Source of the DNA: Cronobacter sakazakii
GTDB lineage: Bacteria > Pseudomonadota > Gammaproteobacteria > Enterobacterales > Enterobacteriaceae
Direction of reading: 5' to 3'
DNA length: 64,000 nucleotides
Assembly: GCF_000982825.1 (NCBI RefSeq)
Contig: NZ_CP011047.1
Coordinates: forward strand, 2,480,001 to 2,544,000
Positions 8,768 through 16,872 of this stretch are shown here, piece by piece. Within the stretch, counting starts at the first letter, position 1; each line of letters begins with the position of its first letter. Made by a program: the position numbers and the translations under genes. The notes under the pieces were generated by a model, which was not told the origin of the DNA, did no database searches, and saw only the letters and a program-made list of their open reading frames with translations.

Positions 8768-9766
8768 ATGAATAAGAAGGTGTTGACCCTCTCTGCCGTT
8801 ATGTCCTGCATGCTTTTTGGCACCGCGGCTCAGGCAGCCGACCGTATTGGCGTAACCATTTATAAATACGACGACAACTTTATGTCCGTCGTGCGCAAGG
8901 CAATTGAAAAAGACGCTTCCACTTCTCCTGACGTTCAACTGCTGATGAACGACTCCCAGAACGACCAGTCCAAGCAGAACGATCAGATTGATGTGCTGCT
9001 GGCAAAAGGCGTGAAATCTCTGGCGATCAACCTGGTTGACCCGGCGGCCGCAGGCACTGTTATCGAAAAAGCGCGCGGTCAGAACATCCCCATCGTGTTC
9101 TTTAACAAAGAGCCGTCCCGCAAAGCGCTGGACAGCTATGACAAAGCCTATTACGTGGGCACCGACTCCAAAGAATCCGGCATTATCCAGGGCGATCTGA
9201 TTGCCAAGCACTGGAAAGCCAACGCGGGCTGGGATCTGAACAAAGATGGCCAGATCCAGTACGTCCTGCTGAAGGGCGAGCCGGGCCACCCGGATGCTGA
9301 AGCGCGTACCACTTACGTTATCAAAGAGCTGAACGATAAAGGCATTAAAACCGAACAGCTGCAGCTGGATACCGCCATGTGGGACACCGCTCAGGCGAAA
9401 GATAAAATGGATGCCTGGCTCTCTGGCCCGAACGCTAACAAAATCGAAGTGGTTATCGCGAACAACGACGCTATGGCGATGGGTGCGGTAGAAGCGCTGA
9501 AAGCGCACAACAAATCATCTATTCCTGTCTTCGGTGTGGATGCCCTGCCGGAAGCGCTGGCGCTGGTGAAATCTGGCGCGCTGGCCGGTACCGTGCTGAA
9601 CGATGCCAACAACCAGGCGAAAGCGACCTTTGACCTTGCTAAAAATCTGGCTGCAGGTAAAGGCGCGGCAGACGGCACTGACTGGAAAATTGAAAACAAA
9701 GTGGTGCGTATTCCTTATGTCGGCGTTGATAAAGACAACCTGGCGGAAATCACCAGCAAAAAATAA
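8768..9766 (+). CDS. mglB: Galactose/glucose-binding periplasmic protein MglB
   Basis: A 332-aa periplasmic solute-binding protein. The signal peptide MNKKVLTLSAVMSCMLFGTAAQA is followed by mature ADRIGVTIYKYDDNFMS. The calcium-site loop DLNKDGQIQ is present, as is the sugar-contacting NNDAMAMGAVEAL. It delivers D-galactose and D-glucose to MglAC and also serves the Trg chemoreceptor. The start at 8768 follows CCGGAGATACC. It is the first gene of mglBAC under GalS and CRP control. Confidence 0.97.
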   Translation: MNKKVLTLSAVMSCMLFGTAAQAADRIGVTIYKYDDNFMSVVRKAIEKDASTSPDVQLLMNDSQNDQSKQNDQIDVLLAKGVKSLAINLVDPAAAGTVIEKARGQNIPIVFFNKEPSRKALDSYDKAYYVGTDSKESGIIQGDLIAKHWKANAGWDLNKDGQIQYVLLKGEPGHPDAEARTTYVIKELNDKGIKTEQLQLDTAMWDTAQAKDKMDAWLSGPNANKIEVVIANNDAMAMGAVEALKAHNKSSIPVFGVDALPEALALVKSGALAGTVLNDANNQAKATFDLAKNLAAGKGAADGTDWKIENKVVRIPYVGVDKDNLAEITSKK

Positions 9767-9779
9767 TTGCAATGTATTT

Positions 9780-9802
9780 ACGGGGCGCATTTTGCGCCCC
9801 CT
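9780..9802 (+). terminator. Intercistronic hairpin mglB-mglA
   Basis: GGGGCGCA-ttt-TGCGCCCC with a short T run lies 14 bases after the mglB stop. It probably stabilises the highly expressed mglB message or partly terminates it, giving the usual excess of binding protein over transporter. Confidence 0.75.
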
Positions 9803-9847
9803 TTAGCGTGCCATGCTCAGCCAACACACTCGCAGCCAGGTATAAAT

Positions 9848-11368
9848 ATGGTCAGCAATAATACGCAGTCGTCAGGCGAATACTTGTTGGAAATGACGAA
9901 TATCAACAAGAGTTTTCCGGGCGTTAAGGCACTCGATAACGTTAATTTAAAAGTTCGTCCTCATTCTATTCATGCTCTGATGGGTGAGAATGGCGCGGGC
10001 AAATCAACGTTATTAAAATGTCTTTTCGGGATCTATCAAAAAGATTCCGGCAGTATTCTTTTCCAGGGGAAAGAAATTGATTTCCATTCGGCCAAAGAGG
10101 CGCTGGAGAATGGAATATCGATGGTGCATCAGGAATTAAACCTGGTATTACAACGTTCCGTCATGGACAACATGTGGCTTGGCCGTTATCCGACCAAAGG
10201 CATGTTTGTTGACCAGGAAAAAATGTATCTTGATACCAAAGCGATTTTCGACGAGCTCGATATTGATATCGACCCTAAAGCTCGCGTGGGTACGCTTTCT
10301 GTATCGCAGATGCAGATGATTGAAATCGCCAAAGCGTTCTCCTACGACGCGAAAATCGTCATTATGGATGAACCAACGTCATCTCTGACGGAGAAAGAAG
10401 TTAATCATCTCTTTAAGATTATCCGTAAGCTGAAAGAACGCGGCTGCGGTATTGTTTATATTTCCCACAAAATGGAAGAGATCTTCCAGCTGTGCGATGA
10501 AATCACTATCCTGCGCGATGGCCAGTGGATCGCCACCCAGTCGCTGGAAGGGCTGGATATGGATAAGATCATCGCCATGATGGTAGGGCGTTCTCTCAAC
10601 CAGCGCTTCCCGGATCGTGAAAACAAACCCGGTGAAGTGATCCTGGAAGTGCGCAACCTGACTTCGCTGCGCCAGCCCTCAATCCGTGATGTCTCGTTTG
10701 ATCTGCATAAAGGCGAGATCCTGGGCATTGCCGGTCTGGTGGGCGCGAAGCGCACGGATATTGTGGAAACGTTATTTGGTATTCGCGAGAAATCCGGCGG
10801 TACCATTAGTCTGCACGGTAAAAAGATCAATAACCATAGCGCCAATGAAGCCATTAATAACGGCTTTGCGCTGGTGACCGAGGAGCGCCGCTCAACGGGG
10901 ATCTACGCTTATCTGGATATCGGTTTTAACTCCCTGATTTCCAATATTCGCAACTATAAAAGCAAAATCGGCTTGCTGGATAACTCCCGCATGAAAAGCG
11001 ATACCCAGTGGGTGATTGACTCAATGCGTGTTAAAACGCCGGGTCATCGCACACAGATTGGTTCGCTTTCCGGCGGTAACCAGCAAAAAGTGATTATCGG
11101 GCGCTGGCTGCTCACCCAGCCGGAAATATTAATGCTTGATGAGCCGACGCGCGGCATCGACGTAGGCGCGAAATTTGAAATCTACCAGCTTATTGCTGAA
11201 CTGGCGAAAAAGGGTAAGGGGATCATTATTATCTCCTCAGAAATGCCTGAGCTGTTAGGGATAACTGACCGTATTCTGGTTATGAGCAATGGCCTCGTCT
11301 CCGGAATTGTTGACACCAAAACGACGACGCAAAATGAAATTCTGCGTCTTGCGTCTTTGCACCTTTAA
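9848..11368 (+). CDS. mglA: Galactose/methyl galactoside ABC importer ATPase MglA
   Basis: A 506-aa protein with two fused ABC domains, as in E. coli MglA. The first domain has Walker A GENGAGKST and signature LSVSQ. The second has a degenerate Walker A (GLVGAKRTD) typical of sugar ABC ATPases, with signature LSGGNQQK and Walker B LMLDEPTRGID. It powers galactose uptake with MglB and MglC. The ATG at 9848 follows CAGGTATAAAT and matches the E. coli start. Confidence 0.96.
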   Translation: MVSNNTQSSGEYLLEMTNINKSFPGVKALDNVNLKVRPHSIHALMGENGAGKSTLLKCLFGIYQKDSGSILFQGKEIDFHSAKEALENGISMVHQELNLVLQRSVMDNMWLGRYPTKGMFVDQEKMYLDTKAIFDELDIDIDPKARVGTLSVSQMQMIEIAKAFSYDAKIVIMDEPTSSLTEKEVNHLFKIIRKLKERGCGIVYISHKMEEIFQLCDEITILRDGQWIATQSLEGLDMDKIIAMMVGRSLNQRFPDRENKPGEVILEVRNLTSLRQPSIRDVSFDLHKGEILGIAGLVGAKRTDIVETLFGIREKSGGTISLHGKKINNHSANEAINNGFALVTEERRSTGIYAYLDIGFNSLISNIRNYKSKIGLLDNSRMKSDTQWVIDSMRVKTPGHRTQIGSLSGGNQQKVIIGRWLLTQPEILMLDEPTRGIDVGAKFEIYQLIAELAKKGKGIIIISSEMPELLGITDRILVMSNGLVSGIVDTKTTTQNEILRLASLHL

Positions 11369-11383
11369 TATCAGGGGCTCCTC

Positions 11384-12394
11384 ATGAGTGCGTTAAATAA
11401 GAAGAGTTTTCTCACTTATCTGAAAGAGGGCGGTATTTACGTCGTTCTTTTAGTGTTGCTGGCCATTATTATTTTCCAGGACCCGACGTTTTTAAGCCTG
11501 TTGAACTTAAGTAATATTCTCACCCAGTCATCGGTGCGTATTATTATCGCGCTTGGCGTGGCAGGGTTGATTGTCACCCAGGGGACTGACCTTTCCGCAG
11601 GGCGTCAGGTTGGCCTCGCCGCGGTGGTCGCGGCAACGCTGCTGCAGTCGATGGAAAACGCCAACAAAGTGTTCCCGGAAATGGCGACCATGCCGATTGC
11701 GCTGGTGATCCTGATTGTCTGCGCTATCGGTGCTGTGATTGGTCTGGTGAACGGCATTATCATCGCGTACCTGAACGTGACGCCGTTTATTACCACGCTT
11801 GGCACGATGATCATCGTTTACGGTATCAACTCGCTGTATTACGACTTCGTGGGCGCGTCGCCGATTTCCGGCTTCGATTCCGGCTTCTCGACGTTTACGC
11901 AGGGGTTTGTCGCGCTCGGCGGTTTCAGGCTTTCCTACATTACGTTTTACGCGCTGATTGCCGTGGCGTTCGTCTGGATCCTGTGGAATAAAACCCGCTT
12001 TGGTAAAAACATTTTCGCTATCGGCGGTAACCCGGAAGCGGCGAAAGTCTCTGGCGTGAACGTGGCGCTGAATCTGCTGATGATTTATGCGCTCTCCGGC
12101 GTGTTCTACGCCTTCGGTGGGATGCTGGAAGCGGGCCGTATCGGTTCTGCAACCAACAACCTGGGCTTTATGTATGAGCTTGACGCCATCGCGGCGTGTG
12201 TGGTGGGCGGCGTCTCCTTCAGTGGCGGCGTGGGTACGGTGCTTGGCGTGGTGACCGGTGTGATTATCTTCACCGTTATCAACTACGGCCTGACCTATAT
12301 TGGCATCAACCCTTACTGGCAGTACATCATCAAGGGCGCGATTATCATTTTCGCGGTCGCCCTGGATTCCCTGAAATACGCGCGTAAGAAATAA
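11384..12394 (+). CDS. mglC: Galactose/methyl galactoside ABC importer permease MglC
   Basis: A 336-aa inner-membrane permease of the BPD_transp_2 (RbsC-like) family, the same length as E. coli MglC. It has about ten hydrophobic segments, the motif GTDLSAGRQVGLAAVV and the conserved cytoplasmic loop AIGGNPEAAKVSGVNV. It is the last gene of mglBAC, 15 bases after mglA, and is closed by a terminator. Confidence 0.96.
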   Translation: MSALNKKSFLTYLKEGGIYVVLLVLLAIIIFQDPTFLSLLNLSNILTQSSVRIIIALGVAGLIVTQGTDLSAGRQVGLAAVVAATLLQSMENANKVFPEMATMPIALVILIVCAIGAVIGLVNGIIIAYLNVTPFITTLGTMIIVYGINSLYYDFVGASPISGFDSGFSTFTQGFVALGGFRLSYITFYALIAVAFVWILWNKTRFGKNIFAIGGNPEAAKVSGVNVALNLLMIYALSGVFYAFGGMLEAGRIGSATNNLGFMYELDAIAACVVGGVSFSGGVGTVLGVVTGVIIFTVINYGLTYIGINPYWQYIIKGAIIIFAVALDSLKYARKK

Positions 12395-12407
12395 GCGCGG
12401 TTACGCC

Positions 12408-12438
12408 AAAAAGCCTCCGCTTGCGGGGGCTTTTTTTA
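12408..12438 (+). terminator. Rho-independent terminator of mglBAC
   Basis: AAGCCTCCGC-tt-GCGGGGGCTT followed by seven T residues, 14 bases after the mglC stop. Confidence 0.9.
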
Positions 12439-12459
12439 TAGGCGGTGAGTGTGAATGAT

Positions 12460-12488
12460 GGCGGGTGCGCTGCGCTTACCCGCCTTAC
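12460..12488. repeat. REP palindrome
   Basis: GGCGGGT...ACCCGCC palindrome with a TTAC end; the left REP flanking the long structured repeat that follows. Confidence 0.8.
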
Positions 12489-12529
12489 ACTCAGAGTGAG
12501 CGTTGAGGATGATGGTTTTGCTCCGGCTT

Positions 12530-12790
12530 AAAAAAATCGGCCTCGCTGTTTCGCCGCAGGCCGGGGCGCACCGGAGGGACCCGGTGCGAGGGCATGACAA
12601 TACAGGGAGGTATTGTCTTGCCCGACCCATGGCCGGAGGGAATAAGGCGAGGCTTCCCCGCAGGGGCGATTTTCCGCCGGGAGCCGGGATTGCAAAGGGG
12701 GCGGCGGCGAGCCCCCTTTGCACGTTCGCGTGAGGGAAGCGCATATATCAGGATGACATTGTGGCGAACGTAACGAATTCACCGACCTGA
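12530..12790. repeat. Long hairpin-rich intergenic repeat, copy A
   Basis: No coding function is supported here. The segment forms several hairpins: CGCACCGG/CCGGTGCG at 12567-12588; GGCA-t-GACAATAC pairing with GTATTGTC-t-TGCC at 12591-12622; and an 11-bp perfect stem GCAAAGGGGGC/GCCCCCTTTGC at 12692-12721. The last is followed directly by CACG-TTCG-CGTG and later by GTGGCGAACGTAAC. The part from about 12680 to 12785 recurs at 55811-55912 and 58951-59052. It is flanked by REPs on both sides. Confidence 0.75.
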
Positions 12791-12807
12791 TATATTAAAA
12801 ACTGGAT

Positions 12808-12935
12808 GGCGGGTGCGCTGCGCTTACCCGCCCTACGGTGATGAAAGGAATTTGTAGGGTGAGTAAGCGCCAGCGCACCCACCGGGTACCAAGATGAAAG
12901 GAATTTGTAGGGTGGGTAAGCATCGCGCACCCACC
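12808..12935. repeat. REP cluster, three copies
   Basis: Palindromes at 12808-12836, 12854-12883 and 12907-12935; the last two are inverted relative to the first. The last two are each preceded by the same short stretch GATGAAAGGAATTT, so they arose as a tandem duplication of about 53 bases. Confidence 0.82.
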
Positions 12936-12954
12936 GCACCTGCCATCGCGACGC

Positions 12955-13668
12955 TTACTTCTTTTTCTGCAATTCCAGCATCTGCTCGGGCGTCACGGCA
13001 GGGTAACCCTGCGCGTCGTCAGGCACTTCGCTAAGGGCGGGGATGGGCACCAGCGGGCCGAGGAAACGCGGTTCACGCTTAAAAATATAAAGATCCGCCA
13101 GCGCCCCTAAACGCGCGCCAAACTCACGCACGCGCACCGACAACATATTTTTTGGCGACGGCACGGCGTAACACTGCGCCTGGATGCCCATATGCAGCGC
13201 GATAAACAGCGCGCGCTCGCAATGGAAACGCTGGGTGATAATGATGAAATCGTTGGTATCGAACACACGGCGGGTGCGCACGATAGAGTCGAGCGTGCGG
13301 AAACCCGCGTAATCCAGCACGATATCCGCCGGATCGACGCCTGCGGCAATCAAATCCTTGCGCATCGTCATCGGCTCGTTATAGCTCTGCTGGGCATTAT
13401 CGCCGCTCAACAGCAGGTAATTCACCTTGCCGCTGTTATACGCGTTCAGCGCGCCCTGAATGCGGTAGCGGTAATACTGGTTAATCACGCCGGTGCGATA
13501 ATATTTGGCGGTGCCGAGCACCACGCCCACCTGACGCCACGGTAAATCCTGTAGCTCGTCATAGACGTAAGGCGCGGTTTTCCAGCTGATCCAGCGGTCA
13601 AGGAGCAGCGCCGTTAACAGCAGTACGCCAATCAGGGCCAGCAGGCTGTATAACAAACGCTTTAACAT
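12955..13668 (-). CDS. sanA: Envelope integrity protein SanA
   Basis: A 237-aa inner-membrane protein of the DUF218/SanA family. It has one N-terminal membrane segment (LLYSLLALIGVLLLTALLL) and a periplasmic domain with VGVVLGTAKYYRTG and LLLSGDNAQQSYNEP. E. coli SanA (239 aa) affects envelope barrier function and vancomycin resistance at high temperature; the molecular activity is unclear. It is transcribed leftward, downstream of cdd. Confidence 0.93.
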   Translation of the reverse strand: MLKRLLYSLLALIGVLLLTALLLDRWISWKTAPYVYDELQDLPWRQVGVVLGTAKYYRTGVINQYYRYRIQGALNAYNSGKVNYLLLSGDNAQQSYNEPMTMRKDLIAAGVDPADIVLDYAGFRTLDSIVRTRRVFDTNDFIIITQRFHCERALFIALHMGIQAQCYAVPSPKNMLSVRVREFGARLGALADLYIFKREPRFLGPLVPIPALSEVPDDAQGYPAVTPEQMLELQKKK

Positions 13669-13762
13669 TCAGGCAGCTCGAAGCAATCAGAAAAGAGATT
13701 CAAGGCTACTTTACCCGCCGGGCAAGAGCAAGAATCGAACGACCGGTTGAAGCATTTTTCGC

Positions 13763-13787
13763 CGCTGCGGGCAGAACGCCCGCAGCG
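13763..13787. terminator. Strong hairpin between cdd and sanA
   Basis: CGCTGCGGGC-agaac-GCCCGCAGCG, a perfect 10-bp stem just after the cdd stop. No T run follows on the cdd strand, so it may act as an mRNA 3' end stabiliser rather than a classical terminator. Confidence 0.55.
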
Positions 13788-13792
13788 TTATT

Positions 13793-14677
13793 TCAGGCAA
13801 GCGTAACGAGTTCGAGATTCGTGAAGCCAAGCGCCTTCAGCGTCGCGGCGGTGGCGTCCCGCTGAACAATCGTCGCGTCGTCACGTTCGGCAAGCGCGAC
13901 GCGCTTAATATCCGCCCACGCGTAACCGTTCAGGCTCATCAGATTCAGCGCGGCCTGCAGCGGCGGGAGGGAAGGGTTGAACGCCGCGTTCTCGGCATAA
14001 CTGCCGGTAAAGATTTCACCATCGCGGGTTTCAATGGCCAATCCGGAAGGGGACTGGCTGTACGGCGCATGGCTGCGGTTGGCTGCCGCAATCGCGGCCT
14101 GCGTCAGCGCGTCGCCTTTCAGCGCATAGCCATGATTTTCCGTATCGAAAATCAGCGTTTTGATATCGAGATCGCGCGGGCCGAACGCGTCCGGCAGGTA
14201 ATCGCCAAGCTGTGAAGGCGCGCGTCCAGGCAGGTTAATGCGAAGCGTCAGCCCGCTGTTAAGCTCATTCATAAACTGACGGCAGTGGCCGCACGGCGTG
14301 TAGTTAACGGTAATCGCCGCAAGGCCGGTTTCGCCGCGCATCCAGGCGTGGGTGATGGCGCTCTGCTCGGCGTGAATCGTCTGCTGCATCGCCGCGCCGC
14401 GAAACTCCATATTGCCGCCGAAATAGAGATTGCCGCTAAGGCCACGGGCCACCGCGCCCACATTAAAGTGCGAGATCTCCGTTTGCGCGCAGGCGGCGGC
14501 TAACGGCAGCAGCGCAAACGCCAGCGCGTCATCGTCCAGCCCGCTCTGACGGCGAACGTCAGCGACCTGTTCGGCGCTCAGCATCGCCGGAAAATGAACA
14601 TCAGCAATCCATGGAGCCAGAGCGGCTTGCAGTGCCGCCGGCAGCTGTGCAAAGGCAGTTTCAAAACGTGGGTGCAT
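13793..14677 (-). CDS. cdd: Cytidine deaminase
   Basis: A 294-aa dimeric-type cytidine deaminase converting cytidine and deoxycytidine to uridine and deoxyuridine. The active site is visible as HAEQSAITHAWM (zinc His and catalytic Glu) and PCGHCRQFMNEL (two zinc Cys). A second, degenerate copy of the fold forms the C-terminal half, as in E. coli Cdd. Upstream on this strand a TCACA half-site (TCTAAATCACATATAAAG) hints at CRP control, as known for E. coli cdd, but the other half-site is weak. Confidence 0.96.
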   Translation of the reverse strand: MHPRFETAFAQLPAALQAALAPWIADVHFPAMLSAEQVADVRRQSGLDDDALAFALLPLAAACAQTEISHFNVGAVARGLSGNLYFGGNMEFRGAAMQQTIHAEQSAITHAWMRGETGLAAITVNYTPCGHCRQFMNELNSGLTLRINLPGRAPSQLGDYLPDAFGPRDLDIKTLIFDTENHGYALKGDALTQAAIAAANRSHAPYSQSPSGLAIETRDGEIFTGSYAENAAFNPSLPPLQAALNLMSLNGYAWADIKRVALAERDDATIVQRDATAATLKALGFTNLELVTLA

Positions 14678-14806
14678 GGCAAAGCCTCAAAAGAAGTAAC
14701 AGGAAAAATAGTTTACGGCGCTCCTGAGGCTTTATATGTGATTTAGATCTCGCTGGCTATGCAACAAATGAAATTTAGAATGAAAATGCGCGACGTATCG
14801 CAAGTT

Positions 14807-15502
14807 TTAGCGCCATATCGCGAGAATAAGCGGGAACAGGAACGGGGCGACCAGCGACGTAATAATCCCGCAAATCACCAGCGCCAGCGAACTGAACGCG
14901 CCTTCCTGATAGTCCAGCTCCGCACAGCGCGCCGTCCCGAGGGCGTGCGAAGCCGTGCCCATCGCGAGCCCGCGCGCGGATTTGGTTTTTATCCGCATCA
15001 TATTCAGCAGCGTATGGCCAAACACCGCACCGAGAATCCCGACGAAAATCACGCATACGGCGCTGATAGCCGGAATGCCGCCGAGGCTTCCGCCCACGGC
15101 CATGGCGATCGGCGTGGTGACCGATTTCGGCAGGACGGACGCCGCGATTTCCGGGCTTGCGCCCATCAGCAGCGCAACAGAAGTGCCGGTGACCATCGCC
15201 ACCACGCTGCCTGCAAAGCAAATCGTGATAATCGACTTCCAGCGCGCGCGGATCTGGTGCAGCTGTTCATAGAGCGGGAACGCCAGCGCCACCACGGCGG
15301 GTTGCAGCAAATCATTCAGAATGCGGCTGCCCTGAAAATAGCGCTCATAAGGAATGTGGCTCAGCATCAGAAACGGGATCAGCACCACCATGCAGACCAG
15401 CAGCGGATTAAGCAGTGGACTTTTTAGCCGCGCAGCAAGCTTGCGGGCGGCGAAGAACACCAGCAGCGTCAGCGGCAGCGACCACCAGATATTCTGAATC
15501 AT
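14807..15502 (-). CDS. yohK: YohK, LrgB/CidB-family membrane protein
   Basis: A 231-aa inner-membrane protein of the LrgB family with about eight hydrophobic segments and the motif VTTPIAMAVGGSLGGIPA. With YohJ it forms the enterobacterial counterpart of the LrgAB/CidAB pair, and newer work treats this family as small-molecule exporters or importers rather than simple holins. Its start overlaps the yohJ stop by 4 bases, indicating translational coupling. Confidence 0.93.
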   Translation of the reverse strand: MIQNIWWSLPLTLLVFFAARKLAARLKSPLLNPLLVCMVVLIPFLMLSHIPYERYFQGSRILNDLLQPAVVALAFPLYEQLHQIRARWKSIITICFAGSVVAMVTGTSVALLMGASPEIAASVLPKSVTTPIAMAVGGSLGGIPAISAVCVIFVGILGAVFGHTLLNMMRIKTKSARGLAMGTASHALGTARCAELDYQEGAFSSLALVICGIITSLVAPFLFPLILAIWR

Positions 15503-15900
15503 TTCTCATGGCTCCTTTCCTGGCCTACCACTTTGCGCTCGCCGTGCGCCAGATGCGCGCTCCAGCTCACCACCATAAATACCACCAGCGTGCTGATAAA
15601 ACAGGAGACGACCACCGGGCCAAACTGCGCCTGCAACACGTCGAAATATTGCATCACGCCAATACCCACCGGCACGAACAGCAGCGCCATATAGCGGATC
15701 AGCAGATTACAGGCGGGCTGTACCCATTTCGCGGGCAGGATCTGAAACGCCAGCAGCACAAAAAGAATCAGCATGCCGATGATGCTGCCAGGTATCGTAA
15801 TCGGCAGCAGCGCGGCAATCGCGATGCCTGCGTAAAGGCAGGCGTAAATCAAAACAAACGCGCGTACCAGTTGCCAGAGAGAAGTCAGCATTGTGCTCAT
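15499..15900 (-). CDS. yohJ: YohJ, LrgA/CidA-family membrane protein
   Basis: A 133-aa protein with four hydrophobic segments, a LrgA-family partner of YohK. The core LPITIPGSIIGMLILFVLLA and the tail AHGERKVVGQE match E. coli YohJ (132 aa). The ATG at 15900 (MSTMLTSLWQ) gives the homologue's length; a longer in-frame start exists 11 codons upstream. Confidence 0.92.
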   Translation of the reverse strand: MSTMLTSLWQLVRAFVLIYACLYAGIAIAALLPITIPGSIIGMLILFVLLAFQILPAKWVQPACNLLIRYMALLFVPVGIGVMQYFDVLQAQFGPVVVSCFISTLVVFMVVSWSAHLAHGERKVVGQERSHEK

Positions 15901-16084
15901 AGGGGTCACCTTTAAACCGAACGCATTCATCATACAATTAAAATGAAAACTGTGCTACCGATCACAGGAGCCAACTCAGCATACCTAAACTTTCGAGCCG
16001 CCGCTCAGGTTCACAACGCGCCTTTCATGGCCGCAAAAATTTTTTGCGCACCGTTACGCAAACCAGTAATGATCCTGTTGAAGC

Positions 16085-16102
16085 TATAGATTACAATCTA
16101 TA
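16085..16102 (+). promoter_or_regulatory. Inverted repeat upstream of the toxin-antitoxin operon
   Basis: TATAGAT-taca-ATCTATA is a perfect 7-bp inverted repeat 51 bases before the toxin start, within AT-rich, promoter-like sequence. It is a plausible operator for the Xre-type antitoxin encoded downstream; this is inferred from position and symmetry. Confidence 0.55.
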
Positions 16103-16152
16103 AAACGCTCCTTGCCGTTCACGGTAGTCGCTAACGAACAGGGAGGAGCGCC

Positions 16153-16500
16153 ATGTGGACTATTTACCTTACTCACGAGTTTGAATGCTGGCTCGCGAGA
16201 CAGCCGCAGCCGTTGCAGGAAGATGTGCTGGCCGCGCTGGGGCTTTTAAAAATCAAAGGTCCGCACCTCGGGCGTCCGTATGCCGATACGCTCAAAGGCT
16301 CGCGTCACGCGGGTATGAAGGAATTACGGGTTCAGCACGCCGGGCGGCCCATACGCGCCTTTTACGCTTTTGATCCGCACCGCTATGCGATTGTGCTGTG
16401 CGCGGCACAGAAAAAGGGCGATGAAAAGCGGTTTTACCGGGTCATGCTGCGCGTCGCTGACAAACTGTTTAGCCACTATCTGAACCACCGGGAGGTATAG
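16153..16500 (+). CDS. RelE/ParE-superfamily toxin (HigB-like)
   Basis: A 115-aa protein with features of the RelE-fold Gp49/HigB-like family: LARQPQPLQEDVLAALGLL, LGRPYADTLKGSRHAGMKELR and IRAFYAFDPHRYAIVLCAAQKKG. Such toxins cut mRNA on the ribosome. The gene starts at an ATG after GGGAGGAGCGCC, a strong ribosome site. It is immediately followed by an Xre-type gene, giving the toxin-first order typical of higBA. Function is assigned by family and arrangement only. Confidence 0.82.
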   Translation: MWTIYLTHEFECWLARQPQPLQEDVLAALGLLKIKGPHLGRPYADTLKGSRHAGMKELRVQHAGRPIRAFYAFDPHRYAIVLCAAQKKGDEKRFYRVMLRVADKLFSHYLNHREV

Positions 16501-16800
16501 ATGAAGACGTTTGATGAAGTGCTGGCGGCGCAGACCCCGGAGGCCCGCGCACGCATCGAAGAGAAAACGGCGCAGCTGCTGCTGGAAACCCACCTGTATG
16601 CGCTGCGCGAGGCGCTCAGCGTGTCGCAAACCGAGATGGCGCGCCAGATGGGTATCGCCCAGCCGTCAGTCGCGGCTATCGAACAGCGCGGCAACGAGAT
16701 GAAAATCTCAACGCTTAAGCGCTATGTCGAAGCCCTGGGCGGCACGGTGCGGCTGGATGTCGAGCTGCCGGACGGCCAGCGTTTCGGTTTTACGCTCTGA
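16501..16800 (+). CDS. Xre-family antitoxin (HigA-like)
   Basis: A 99-aa HTH protein starting on the base after the toxin stop. The HTH region is at about residues 40-70 (SVSQTEMARQMGIAQPSVAAIEQRG), followed by MKISTLKRYVEALGG and a short C-terminal beta segment. It is the expected neutralising partner and autorepressor of the upstream toxin, and probably binds the inverted repeat at 16085-16102. Confidence 0.82.
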   Translation: MKTFDEVLAAQTPEARARIEEKTAQLLLETHLYALREALSVSQTEMARQMGIAQPSVAAIEQRGNEMKISTLKRYVEALGGTVRLDVELPDGQRFGFTL

Positions 16801-16832
16801 GCCAGCGCTCGCGCATTCCTTTCACGGCGGCT

Positions 16833-16859
16833 AGGCGCTACCATAGCGCCTCTTTTTTT
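16833..16859 (+). terminator. Terminator of the toxin-antitoxin operon
   Basis: AGGCGCTA-cca-TAGCGCCT followed by CTTTTTTT, 33 bases after the antitoxin stop and just before dusC. Confidence 0.88.
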
Positions 16860-16872
16860 AGCGGGTAGCGTT

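Noticed and set aside
12436..12939. Several open frames of 60-100 codons across the repeats, some ending in AGKRSAPA-like or VRYAYPPY-like peptides
   Set aside because: They are translations of REP palindromes and of the hairpin repeat. The same peptides recur at every repeat in different frames, with no ribosome site or conserved start.
14759..15427. A 222-codon open frame opposite yohK
   Set aside because: Composition is extreme (Arg/His/Gln rich), it lies fully antisense to a conserved membrane protein, and it resembles other high-GC shadow frames in the window.
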